Assembly (NCBI GenBank): GCA_041481445.1
Contig: JBGPBV010000199.1
Coordinates: 1 to 10,831 of the forward strand
Direction: 5' to 3'
Origin: AA29 sp041481445
GTDB lineage: Bacteria; Acidobacteriota; Vicinamibacteria; Fen-336
Length of the DNA stretch: 10,831 nt
Part shown: one piece after another, positions 1 through 6,841 of the stretch
Layout of the letters: each line of letters begins with the position of its first letter
Numbering within the stretch: the first letter of the stretch is position 1
Translations under genes and position numbers: made by a program
Notes under the pieces: generated by a model
The model's database searches: none
Told to the model about the DNA's origin: nothing
Seen by the model: only the letters and a program-made list of their open reading frames with translations

Positions 1-909
1 CCGGAGGACCAGGAAGACGAGGGCGAGGTCGCGCAGCCGGAGCTGCGCCGCCTCCTCCGCGGCGACGACGTCGCCCGGGAAGAGCAGGCCGGACAGCGTC
101 TGCAGCGGCACCGACGAGACCACCGTCTCGCACTCGAGGCGGGAGGTGACGCCGTCCTTCTGGACCTCCACCGCGCGCACGCGCGAGCCGTCACGCTCCA
201 GGGCGACGGGCGTCGTGGAGGTCATCACGAGGCCCCCCGCCTTCGCGATCTCCTCGGCCAGCCGCGCCGGGAACACGCCGAACCCGCCGCGCGGGTAGTA
301 GAAGAAGGGCGCGTCCACGTCCTCGGTGGTCTCCTTGATCTTGAGCAGGCGCAGGACCAGCTCCGCCGCCCCCCCGGAAGGGATGCGGGCCCGGGCGAGG
401 TCCGCGGAGAGGAGGGTGGGATCGCCCCAGACCTTGCGCGCGAGCGGCTCGAAGACGAGCTCGTACACCCCGCGGCCGAACCGGCGCACCACGTAGTCCT
501 CGTAGGTGCGGGGCTCCGCGCCGTTCACGAGCCCGCCGGCCACGGCGGCGGCATACGAGAGCCCGAGCCCCGCCGCCCGCACCGGACCCAGCAGCGGGAG
601 GAGGTTGCCCATGCTGAGCGGGTAGTCCATGAATCGGCCCAGCAGGCGGACGCGGTTCTTCTTGGTGTGCTCGATGAGCCGGTCGCCGAGGAGGCCGCGG
701 ATCTCGTCGAGGATCCCGGGCACGACGGAGTAGAGCTTGTGGGGACCGTGGTCGAGCGTGAAGCCGTGGCTCTGGAAGCTCCCGCAGAGGCCGCCCACCG
801 CGGGCGCGCGCTCGACCACCGTGACCGGCCAGCCGCCGCGCGCGAGGTAGTAGCCGGCGGCCAGCCCGGCGACTCCCCCGCCGAGGACGACGACGGGGCC
901 CCGGCTCAC
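1..909 (-). CDS. FAD-dependent oxidoreductase, amine oxidase / UDP-galactopyranose mutase-like (3' end outside window)
   Basis: The window holds 303 codons of this gene and no stop, so the C-terminus is missing. The start is the GTG at 909, whose GTGA overlaps the methyltransferase stop by 4 nt. The protein opens with a beta strand and a Rossmann dinucleotide-binding loop GGGVAG (residues 10-15), and an acidic residue E33 (VTVVERA) ends the second strand, the usual place for binding the FAD ribose. A GGLCGSF stretch follows, then RLLGRFMDYPLS (about 87-98) and ARKVWGDP, all typical of the protoporphyrinogen oxidase/amine oxidase and UDP-galactopyranose mutase-like group often found in polysaccharide loci. 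It is the last visible gene of the glycosyltransferase-methyltransferase operon. It may oxidise or rearrange a sugar or lipid-linked intermediate in the cytoplasm. The cofactor assignment is solid; the substrate is unknown. A carotenoid or porphyrin oxidoreductase is possible but fits the context less well. Confidence 0.85.
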   Translation of the reverse strand, partial: MSRGPVVVLGGGVAGLAAGYYLARGGWPVTVVERAPAVGGLCGSFQSHGFTLDHGPHKLYSVVPGILDEIRGLLGDRLIEHTKKNRVRLLGRFMDYPLSMGNLLPLLGPVRAAGLGLSYAAAVAGGLVNGAEPRTYEDYVVRRFGRGVYELVFEPLARKVWGDPTLLSADLARARIPSGGAAELVLRLLKIKETTEDVDAPFFYYPRGGFGVFPARLAEEIAKAGGLVMTSTTPVALERDGSRVRAVEVQKDGVTSRLECETVVSSVPLQTLSGLLFPGDVVAAEEAAQLRLRDLALVFLVLR

Positions 910-1859
910 GCGCCCTTCTTGGCCACCACCATCGTCTGGCCGACCCAGTACGAGAGGGGCAGGTGCTCGAGCCCGAGCGCGCGGATCGGACCACGCAGGA
1001 GGGAGGCCAGGGGGCCGAGGTAGGGCGCGGCCCGCATGGCGACGTAGCCGAGCTCGAGGGTCTGGGTGTGAATCCGGTAGTCGAGGGCTCGGAAGCCGGT
1101 CCGCCGCAGCAGCTCCGTCATCGTGGCGGGGGTGAAGTAGTAGAGGTGGACGGTCAGGAGGAACGGCCACTTCCCGCCCAGGAGGCGCGCGGCCAGGCTC
1201 GAGTAATCGGGCCAGGACATCACGAGCACGCCCTCCGGCCCCAGCAGCTCGTGGGCGCGCGCGAGGACCGCCTTGGGATCCGGCGTGTGCTCGATCACGT
1301 CCCACAGCGTGAGCAGGTCGACGGAGCCCGGCGCCACCGGCATGTCGAAGATCGTGCCCGGATGGAGGTCGAGAAGGTAGCGCTCGCGCGCGAACGCGCA
1401 CATCCAGGTGCTGGGCTCGCAGCCGAGGGGCTCGTAGCCCTTCTCGCGGGCCATGGCCAGGAAGGAGCCGCCGGCCGCCCCCACGTCGAGCACGCGCGGG
1501 CCGGACGGACGGGCGACCCTTTCCAGCTTCGCCAGGCACCCGCGGAACGTGCGCTCCCGGAACGCGACCTGGGAGACGAAGTTCTCGTCCGTGCCCCCGC
1601 GGTACCCCTCCAGGATCAGCTCCCACCTCAGGCGCGGCCGGACGTAGTGGAGAGAGCAGGACGTGCAGCGCACCATCTGGTCCTGCAGCGGCTCGTCCCC
1701 CGACGAGCGGAAGACGGTCTGCAGGTCCACCGGCTTCGAGGGATCGCGCCGGGCCGGGATCACCACCGCGTAGGCGTCGGATCCGCAGATCGCGCAGGCC
1801 ACGTCCTCGAGGGGGGCGCCCTCGGCGCTCGTCTCGGGCACGGAGACGGTCGCGCTCAC
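906..1859 (-). CDS. Class I SAM-dependent methyltransferase with N-terminal Cys4 zinc-type motif
   Basis: A 317-residue protein. The N-terminus carries two Cys pairs, C22/C25 (CAIC) and C65/C68 (CTSC), the arrangement of the small zinc-ribbon-like heads seen on many sugar and natural-product C- or O-methyltransferases. The SAM-binding motif I is VLDVGAAGGS at 123-132. An acidic residue follows in GCEPS (146-150), and the post-I motif LWDVIEHTPDP starts near 185, as in Methyltransf_11/23 proteins (ubiE/tylF-like fold). The start is a GTG at 1859 whose GTGA overlaps the glycosyltransferase stop. The end overlaps the GTG of the FAD oxidoreductase in the same way, so the three genes are probably translationally coupled. 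Likely role: methylation of a sugar nucleotide or glycan intermediate in the cytoplasm. The fold is certain; the acceptor is not readable from sequence. Confidence 0.93.
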   Translation of the reverse strand: MSATVSVPETSAEGAPLEDVACAICGSDAYAVVIPARRDPSKPVDLQTVFRSSGDEPLQDQMVRCTSCSLHYVRPRLRWELILEGYRGGTDENFVSQVAFRERTFRGCLAKLERVARPSGPRVLDVGAAGGSFLAMAREKGYEPLGCEPSTWMCAFARERYLLDLHPGTIFDMPVAPGSVDLLTLWDVIEHTPDPKAVLARAHELLGPEGVLVMSWPDYSSLAARLLGGKWPFLLTVHLYYFTPATMTELLRRTGFRALDYRIHTQTLELGYVAMRAAPYLGPLASLLRGPIRALGLEHLPLSYWVGQTMVVAKKGA

Positions 1860-2755
1860 CGGGGCCGGCGCAGGAGCGCGGTCATCTCCCGGAACCCCGC
1901 GCTGACCGCGTTGAGGAGGACGCCGACCAGCACGAGACCGCTGGCGAGGAGGGCGAGGCCGGCCAGCACCGCGCCGTGCACCAGCGTGCCGTAGGCGGGG
2001 AGGCGATGCGCGAGCAGGGCCGCCACGTACACCGCGTCCGCGAGGAGCAGGCCCACCGCGATCGAGCTGAAGAAGTAGAGCGGCCGGTGGTTGCGGAGCA
2101 GGACCGCCATCGTGATGAGGATCCGGTAGCCGTCCGCGAACGGGGAGAGCTTGGACACGCTGCCGGCGGGACGCGCGCGGTAGCGGATCGGCATCTCCCG
2201 GATGACCATCCCCTTCTCCAGGGCCTGGAGGGTCAGCTCGGTCTCCGTCTCGAAGCCGCCGGTGATGAGGGGGACCGCCCGCATGAAGTTGCGGTTCATC
2301 ACGCGGTAGCCGGAGAGGATGTCCTGGAAATGCGTCCGGAAGGACAGGTTGATGATGGCGAGGATCACCCGGTTGCCGAAGCGGTGGAGGTCGTTCAGGG
2401 CGGCCGACGAGGCCTCCTTGAGCCGGTCGCCGACCACCATGTCCGCCTGGTCGGTGTGGACGGGGGCCAGCAGCCCGTGCACGTCCTCCGCGAAGTAGGT
2501 GTCGTCGCCGTCGACGACGACGCAGACGTCCGCGTCCACCGTCTCCAGGATCGTCTGCATCACGTAGCCCTTGCCCCTCCGCTTCTCGCGCACCACCCGC
2601 GCCCCGGCGGCGGCGGCCCGGGCCGCGCTCTGGTCGCTGGAGGCGTTGTCGATCACGAGGATCTCGGCCTCCGGGAGCTGCGCCCGGAAGTCGGCCACGA
2701 CCTTGGCGATGGTGGGAGCCTCGTTGTAGCAGGGAATGGCGACGGTCGTGCGCAC
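1856..2755 (-). CDS. Family 2 glycosyltransferase, polyprenyl-phosphate sugar transferase type, with C-terminal membrane anchor
   Basis: A 299-residue protein from the GTG at 2755. It begins directly with the GT-A strand TVAIPCYNEAPTI (4-16), followed by VIDNASSD (34-41) and the metal-binding DGDDT (82-86). The motifs DILSGYRVMNR (145-155) and GFETETELT (167-175) are typical of DPM1/GtrB-like synthases that load a sugar onto polyprenyl phosphate. Two hydrophobic spans (about 226-248 and 260-284) should anchor it in the inner membrane. The frame stays open up to a TTG at 2821, but a -35/-10 pair lies at 2792-2821 and an AGGAGG at 2770-2775, so the longer start would precede the promoter. The GTG is therefore preferred, although its Shine-Dalgarno spacing (14 nt) is long. 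It is the first gene of the operon and ends in a GTGA overlap with the methyltransferase. The donor sugar is unknown. Confidence 0.93.
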   Translation of the reverse strand: MRTTVAIPCYNEAPTIAKVVADFRAQLPEAEILVIDNASSDQSAARAAAAGARVVREKRRGKGYVMQTILETVDADVCVVVDGDDTYFAEDVHGLLAPVHTDQADMVVGDRLKEASSAALNDLHRFGNRVILAIINLSFRTHFQDILSGYRVMNRNFMRAVPLITGGFETETELTLQALEKGMVIREMPIRYRARPAGSVSKLSPFADGYRILITMAVLLRNHRPLYFFSSIAVGLLLADAVYVAALLAHRLPAYGTLVHGAVLAGLALLASGLVLVGVLLNAVSAGFREMTALLRRPR

Positions 2756-2769
2756 GCTTGGGGCTTGAT

Positions 2770-2821
2770 CCTCCTCGGGGCGAAACCGAGCTTTATAACC
2801 CGGCCCCGAGCCGGCCGTCAA
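2770..2821 (-). promoter_or_regulatory. Sigma70-type promoter and Shine-Dalgarno site of the glycosyltransferase operon
   Basis: On the minus strand, TTGACG (2821-2816) is separated by 18 bp from TATAAA (2797-2792). Both match five of six consensus bases, in a region that is otherwise almost all G and C. Transcription would begin near 2785. The AGGAGG at 2775-2770 then lies within the short leader, ahead of the GTG at 2755. The site lies between the stop of the 470-aa gene and the glycosyltransferase, so the three-gene operon can be expressed independently of the gene upstream. Confidence 0.7.
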
Positions 2822-2836
2822 AGCGCGGGGCGCACC

Positions 2837-4249
2837 TCAGGCCGTGTGCTCGACGCCCAGCAGGTCCTCGGGGGCGGGCGCGTTCTGCAGGATCGAGCGC
2901 TTCTGGACCTCCCGGAAGAGCGTCATCAGGAAGGTCTCGAAGCGGTGCGAGATCTGGGCCAGGGCGGGCAGGCTCGTGCACTTCAGGATCTCGATGAAGA
3001 ACAGCTCGAACCCCGACCAGTCGCGGTACATCAGGTCCTTCATGTTGTGGTCGTAGAAGAGCGAGATCTCGTCCTTCATGCCGATGGCCAGCAGCTCGTC
3101 GCGCCCGGCCTGGAAGCGGCGGACGGCGCGGATCAGGCGGGCCAGGCTGTCGCGCAGGCCCAGGGACTGCTCGAGCTTGGCCGTGAAGTCGGGGAAGATG
3201 TGGTTCCCCTCCACCCGCGCGTCGAAGGCCTGGGCCAGCTGCACCACCGACTGCTGGTAGCAGGCCTTGAGGATGCCGTGGCTGTTCTCCACGCGCGCGC
3301 GCACGATGTCGGGCTGGCGCGTCACCGAGATGTCGAGCAGCTCCGTGTTGATGACCTTCTTGAGCTCGAAGGGCAGGCAGTACACGAACGAGTCGTAGAG
3401 GGCGAAGGCGGGCGAGTCGGGGGAGAGGGCCTTCAAGACCCGGCGCTCGAGGTAGGTGAGCAGGAGGCGCGTCTCCGAGGTCACGAGGGAGAAGATGAGG
3501 ATCGTGTTCTTGAGATGGTCCTCGTTGGCCTGGGCGGGATCGGCGTACTCGAGGTAGTGCAGGAGGCGGAAGAGCTCCAGGAACACGCGGGCGGCGTGCT
3601 TGCGCTCCACCGGCTCCGTGATGGCGCGGATGACGGTGGCGATGGCCGGGCTCTGGATGCGGTCGTGGACGGGCTTGAACTTCTTGTCGATGAGCAGGGC
3701 CAGGATGTGGCTGCGCCGGATCTCGCGGTAGAGCATCTTGCCCACCGCGGTGAAGCTGCCGTAGGGGATGCGGGAGAGGCGGGTCAGGTCCATGAGGACG
3801 GCGTGCAGGTCCTCCAGGGCCTCGCGCAGGAGGGCCAGCCCCGACTCCGGGGTGGACTGGCGGACCAGCTTCTCGATGTAGGGGTCCACCACGTCGTCCT
3901 TCTTGAGGTACCCCTCCACGTACTTGTCGAAGCGCGCCAGGTTGACCTGGTCCTCGGTCAGGATCGACGTGCAGAGCTGCACCGTGCGCAGGATCACGTT
4001 GTCGACCAGCCGCAGCTCCTCCGACCAGTTGCGCAGGGCGAGCTGCTTGGTCTCCTTCTCGGAGAGGGGCTGGTTCTTGATGCGGAAGAAGCGCTCGAAG
4101 CTGCGGAGCCACATCTCGAGCTCGAACAGCTCCCCCGTCTTGCCCGCGCCCACGACCTGGTCCATCCATTCGCGGAACTGACCGCGCAGGAAGTCCGGGC
4201 GCGCGTCCCTGTCCGCGTGCTCGGGGTCGTCCGCCGGGCTGTCGGACAT
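2837..4249 (-). CDS. Conserved-looking hypothetical protein, 470 aa, all-helical, soluble
   Basis: I do not recognise this protein. It starts at an ATG (4249) and ends with TGA at 2837, 470 residues. After a short acidic, disordered-looking head (SPADDPEHADRDARPD) it is rich in Leu, Glu, Arg and Lys with amphipathic helical periodicity throughout. There is no signal peptide, no transmembrane span and no evident nucleotide-binding loop, zinc cluster or HTH. Blocks that look conserved include EWMDQVVGAGKTGELFELEMW near the N-terminus, RIPYGSFTAVGKMLYREIRR in the middle and DEISLFYDHNMKDLMYRDWS near the C-terminus. GAGKTGE resembles part of a P-loop but lacks the full GxxxxGK[ST] and sits between helices, so I do not read it as an ATPase. 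Codon use is as GC3-rich as its neighbours, so it looks native. It lies upstream of the glycosyltransferase operon, 81 bp away, with its own -10 element just before the start. Confidence 0.85.
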   Translation of the reverse strand: MSDSPADDPEHADRDARPDFLRGQFREWMDQVVGAGKTGELFELEMWLRSFERFFRIKNQPLSEKETKQLALRNWSEELRLVDNVILRTVQLCTSILTEDQVNLARFDKYVEGYLKKDDVVDPYIEKLVRQSTPESGLALLREALEDLHAVLMDLTRLSRIPYGSFTAVGKMLYREIRRSHILALLIDKKFKPVHDRIQSPAIATVIRAITEPVERKHAARVFLELFRLLHYLEYADPAQANEDHLKNTILIFSLVTSETRLLLTYLERRVLKALSPDSPAFALYDSFVYCLPFELKKVINTELLDISVTRQPDIVRARVENSHGILKACYQQSVVQLAQAFDARVEGNHIFPDFTAKLEQSLGLRDSLARLIRAVRRFQAGRDELLAIGMKDEISLFYDHNMKDLMYRDWSGFELFFIEILKCTSLPALAQISHRFETFLMTLFREVQKRSILQNAPAPEDLLGVEHTA

Positions 4250-4256
4250 TGCGTCG

Positions 4257-4262
4257 ATTATA
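4257..4262 (-). promoter_or_regulatory. Perfect TATAAT -10 element, likely giving a leaderless mRNA for the 470-aa gene
   Basis: A perfect TATAAT on the minus strand ends 7 nt before the ATG at 4249. A start site about 7 nt downstream of a -10 would fall on the A of the ATG. No Shine-Dalgarno sequence lies in between, and no convincing -35 hexamer is visible 16-19 bp upstream. The start codon is fixed by this placement if the promoter is real. Confidence 0.55.
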
Positions 4263-4284
4263 ACCGCCGGTCCTTCCCTCGCCG

Positions 4285-4313
4285 TTGCCGGCCCCGGCCG
4301 GGCATGCTACAAG
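4285..4313 (+). promoter_or_regulatory. Candidate promoter of the PolX-like/PIG-L pair
   Basis: TTGCCG (4285-4290), a 17-bp spacer, then TACAAG (4308-4313) preceded by TG at 4305-4306 (extended -10). The last base of the -10 deviates from consensus. It would start near 4320, giving a leader of about 33 nt. It is divergent from the 470-aa gene's -10, so the 103-bp gap serves both directions. Confidence 0.4.
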
Positions 4314-4352
4314 AGCTCTCGCGCCTCCCGCCTCGTGAGGCGGGGCCGGACC

Positions 4353-4814
4353 ATGGACAACCGCGCGCTGGCCCGCGTCCTCCACGAGATGGCGGACGCC
4401 CTCGAGATCAAGGGCGAGAACGCCTTCCGCGTCCGTTCGTACCGGATGAGCGCGGAGTCGGTCGAGACCTGGGGCGAGGACGTCGCGGAGATGGTACGGC
4501 GCGGCCAGAGCCTGCGCGCGATCCCGGGCGTGGGCGAGGGCATCGCGGCCAGGCTGCGCGAGCTGGTCGAGAAGGGCGTCTCCGGCGACCACGAGGAGCT
4601 GCTGGCGGAGGTGCCGCGGAGCCTGCTCGCGCTGCTGAAGGTGCCCGGCCTCGGACCCAGGGGGGTGGGCCTCGTCTGGCGGCAGCTGGGCGTCCGCTCG
4701 GCGGAGGACCTGGAGGCGGCGATCGCGGACGGACGCTTCCGGTCGCTCCCCGGGATGGGAGAGAAGAAGGAGGCGCGCATCCGGAAGGGCCTGGAAGCGC
4801 GCCGGCGGATATGA
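4353..4814 (+). CDS. Standalone helix-hairpin-helix protein resembling the N-terminal region of family X DNA polymerase
   Basis: A 153-residue protein. ATG at 4353 is preferred over an in-frame GTG 18 nt upstream because MDNRALARVLHEMADALEIK is the usual opening of bacterial PolX. KGENAFRVRSYR (20-31) marks the 8-kDa-like HHH_8 helical domain that in DNA polymerase beta/PolX binds the 5' phosphate of gapped DNA. Three helix-hairpin-helix loops follow: IPGVGEG (57-63), VPGLGPR (97-103) and LPGMGEK (132-138). The protein then stops where a full PolX (usually about 570 residues) would continue into the polymerase palm with its catalytic aspartates and then a PHP nuclease domain. Neither lies downstream, and the next gene is unrelated. 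It may therefore be a structure-specific DNA-binding protein, or the surviving 5' part of a former polX. The stop TGA (4812-4814) is 7 nt from the PIG-L start, so the two are probably co-transcribed. Confidence 0.85.
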   Translation: MDNRALARVLHEMADALEIKGENAFRVRSYRMSAESVETWGEDVAEMVRRGQSLRAIPGVGEGIAARLRELVEKGVSGDHEELLAEVPRSLLALLKVPGLGPRGVGLVWRQLGVRSAEDLEAAIADGRFRSLPGMGEKKEARIRKGLEARRRI

Positions 4815-4815
4815 T
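4810..4815 (+). promoter_or_regulatory. Possible internal -10 element (TATGAT) before the PIG-L gene
   Basis: TATGAT overlaps the stop of the upstream gene and ends 6 nt before the PIG-L ATG, where it could start a leaderless transcript. No -35-like hexamer is seen at the proper distance, and the gene could simply be read through from upstream, so this is a weak call. It is listed because two other genes here show the same geometry. Confidence 0.3.
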
Positions 4816-4821
4816 CGGGCC

Positions 4822-5676
4822 ATGAGCCTCCACCGGCCGGGCGCAGAGATCTGGACGCCGGACGGCACGCCTCCCGCGGAGGCGCTGGCCCGGACCACGT
4901 ACATGGGCATCGGCGCCCACCCGGACGACGTCGAGATCCTGGGCGCGCGCGGGATCCTCGATTGCTTCGACCGGCCCGACCGCTGGTTCACGGCGGTGGT
5001 GGTCACGGACGGGGCCGGCTCGTCCCGCCGCGGGGCCTACGCCGAGTACACCGACGACCAGATGCGCGCGGTGCGCCGGGCTGAGCAGAAGAAGGCGGGC
5101 ATGGTCGGCGACTACTCGGCGGTCGTGCTCCTCGACTACACGAGCGGCGACGTGAAGGCGCCGCCCGCGACCCCCGTCGTCGACGACCTGGTGTTCCTCC
5201 TCCAGGCCGCGCGGCCACAGGTGCTGTACACGCACAACCTCGCGGACAAGCACGACACGCACGTGGGGACCCTGCTGCGCGTGATCGAGGCCTGCCGGAA
5301 GGTGCCCGCGGCCGACCGTCCGGGCCGGGTGCTCGGCGGCGAGTGCTGGCGCGACCTCGACTGGATGTGCGACCCGGACAAGGTCACCCTCCCCGTCGGC
5401 GACCGCGAGTCGCTCTCGAACGCCCTCCTCGGCGTCTTCGACTCGCAGATCACGGGCGGCAAGCGCTACGACCTGGCCCAGAAAGGCCGCCTGCGCGCCA
5501 ACGCGACCTACCACCAGTCCCACCACGGCGACGCCACCCACCTGCTCTCGTACGCCATGGACCTGACGCCGCTCGTGAAGGACCCGTCGCTGGATCCGCT
5601 CGCGTACGCCAAGGCCTTCATCGACCGCTTCTCCGCGGAGGTGACGGAGAGGATCGGGCGCATCGCGGGGCGTTGA
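4822..5676 (+). CDS. PIG-L / LmbE family zinc-dependent deacetylase
   Basis: A 284-residue protein. The diagnostic AHPDD motif lies at 32-36 and the second metal motif HDTH at 144-147, so H33, D36 and H147 are the expected zinc ligands, with D35 the likely general base, as in MshB and PIG-L. YMGIGAHPDDVEI and VVVTDGAGSS are typical of the family's Rossmann-like core. Members remove N-acetyl groups from GlcNAc-containing substrates such as GlcNAc-inositol, bacillithiol precursors, antibiotics or glycan intermediates. The length is slightly above usual because of an extended head, which is followed by a normal core. No signal peptide is visible, so it acts in the cytoplasm. It follows the PolX-like gene by 7 nt. 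No mycothiol or bacillithiol partner is present in the window, so the substrate stays open. ATG at 4822 has no Shine-Dalgarno sequence but a TATGAT at 4810-4815. Confidence 0.93.
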   Translation: MSLHRPGAEIWTPDGTPPAEALARTTYMGIGAHPDDVEILGARGILDCFDRPDRWFTAVVVTDGAGSSRRGAYAEYTDDQMRAVRRAEQKKAGMVGDYSAVVLLDYTSGDVKAPPATPVVDDLVFLLQAARPQVLYTHNLADKHDTHVGTLLRVIEACRKVPAADRPGRVLGGECWRDLDWMCDPDKVTLPVGDRESLSNALLGVFDSQITGGKRYDLAQKGRLRANATYHQSHHGDATHLLSYAMDLTPLVKDPSLDPLAYAKAFIDRFSAEVTERIGRIAGR

Positions 5677-5740
5677 CCGGCCCGGACAGGCCCGCTCCCG
5701 CGGGTCAGCCCCTCGTTCTCGCTTGCCGGGCCCCTCCCGT

Positions 5741-6841
5741 TCAGGGAGAAGGACGGGCTTCCGCGAACGAATGGCGCGGCCCGAAGAGCAATTCGGCCTC
5801 GTACTGGTTGTGACGCCGGCAGCGCAGCGAGATGTTGTCCGCCGTTGCCGGTCCCTGCCTCGCATACGGCCGGACGTGGTGGAATTCGAGGAATTGCCGC
5901 TCCGTGCACCTGTGCCCGGCTGGCGAGACGAAGGCACATTGGGCATCGTCGCGCCGCCAGACCACGCGCTTGACCGCTCTCGGTACGTGCCGGGAGGGGG
6001 GCGGCGGCGTCCGGATGTCCAGGCCCCGACGCTTCCCCGTATCCGTCCCGGGACGGATAGAACGCACCGACCGTGGCGATGCCGTCGTGCCCAGCTTGCG
6101 CTTCTCCGTCTCCGCGAGCAGAAGATCGAGGGCTCGATCGAAGATGGCGCCGGGATCGCCGTCCGGGATCTCGCGCCGCAGGAGCGCCTGCATGCGGCGG
6201 AGCTTCTCGTGGGTAGCCTGGCCGATCGTGAACTGGACGCGATAGCGCGCCGGAGCCGTGGCCTGGACGATCGGACGCCGGACAGCGACGACCGGCGCGC
6301 GAGGGGCCATCACGGGAGGCTCGGAAGGGACACTCATCGCCGACTGCGCCGTCGACGCGGAGCAGGCCGCGCCGACGACGGGCGTCATCGTCGGCATCCG
6401 TCGCACGGTGCTCGGTGTATCGGGCTGCGGCGCCAGCTCGGCGACGAGCCTCTCGATTTCGTGTCGGGTCTGGCCCGAGGCTCTTTCCAGAATTGCCTGA
6501 TGGTTCTCGGGGGTGAGGTACCGTCCGAGAAGCCGCACGGACGTGAGGGTCATCTCACCGGAGGCGATGCGATCGAGAATCGCCGGAAACCGGCGGCACA
6601 CACGCGCCGCTTCGATCCGGGTGCAGGCGGCGTCTTCGGACAACCGAAGAGCCCGGGTGCAGTACGTGAAGAGCGAGCCATATCCCTCGGCGGCGTACAC
6701 GCTCGGGCGAGAGTCCAGCGCAGCCAGATGAGCGAGAAGCTCGACGAGGATTTCGCGCTCGCTGCCCGCTAGCGTGCGGAGGCGGCGAAGGAGATCGTGA
6801 TCCGAGAGGGCGGCGGCGGTGGTGAGGATGTTCATCTTCAT
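5741..6841 (-). CDS. HNH endonuclease domain protein (DUF222/13E12-like architecture)
   Basis: A 366-residue protein. The N-terminal helical region, from ELLAHLAALDSR onward through EGYGSLFTYCTRALRLSEDAA and RLVAELAPQPDTPSTVR, matches the long helical domain found before HNH nucleases in many high-GC bacteria, where such genes occur in several copies per genome. A Pro/Ala-rich linker follows, then a second helical stretch and the C-terminal HNH fold. This has a Cys (QCAF) and a second Cys in GHRC, then FHHVRPYA with H321/H322, and CRRHN with H344/N345 as the last metal/catalytic positions. The ATG at 6841 overlaps the stop of a 45-codon ORF by ATGA. Third codon positions look less GC-biased than in neighbouring genes, hinting at acquisition. 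It probably cuts DNA non-specifically or with unknown specificity. Neither a partner methylase nor intein/intron boundaries are seen. It converges on the PIG-L gene with a 64-bp gap. Confidence 0.88.
   Translation of the reverse strand: MKMNILTTAAALSDHDLLRRLRTLAGSEREILVELLAHLAALDSRPSVYAAEGYGSLFTYCTRALRLSEDAACTRIEAARVCRRFPAILDRIASGEMTLTSVRLLGRYLTPENHQAILERASGQTRHEIERLVAELAPQPDTPSTVRRMPTMTPVVGAACSASTAQSAMSVPSEPPVMAPRAPVVAVRRPIVQATAPARYRVQFTIGQATHEKLRRMQALLRREIPDGDPGAIFDRALDLLLAETEKRKLGTTASPRSVRSIRPGTDTGKRRGLDIRTPPPPSRHVPRAVKRVVWRRDDAQCAFVSPAGHRCTERQFLEFHHVRPYARQGPATADNISLRCRRHNQYEAELLFGPRHSFAEARPSP

Noticed and set aside
2900..4249. GAGKTGE in the 470-aa protein as a Walker A P-loop.
   Set aside because: It lacks the GxxxxGK[ST] spacing and there is no preceding hydrophobic strand or Walker B acidic motif.
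1976..4825. Very long plus-strand open frame of 949 codons opposite the glycosyltransferase and 470-aa genes.
   Set aside because: It is a His/Arg/Glu/Val-rich antisense shadow typical of GC3-rich genes. The minus-strand products have recognisable motifs or protein-like composition.
5691..5704. Hairpin CCCGC-TCCC-GCGGG shortly after the PIG-L stop as a terminator.
   Set aside because: The stem is only 5 bp and no T-run follows on either strand. I cannot tell it from chance in GC-rich DNA.
4408..5946. Long minus-strand open frame opposite the PolX-like and PIG-L genes.
   Set aside because: Its translation is low-complexity (Arg/Pro/Gly/Ser), while the plus strand carries AHPDD and HhH motifs.
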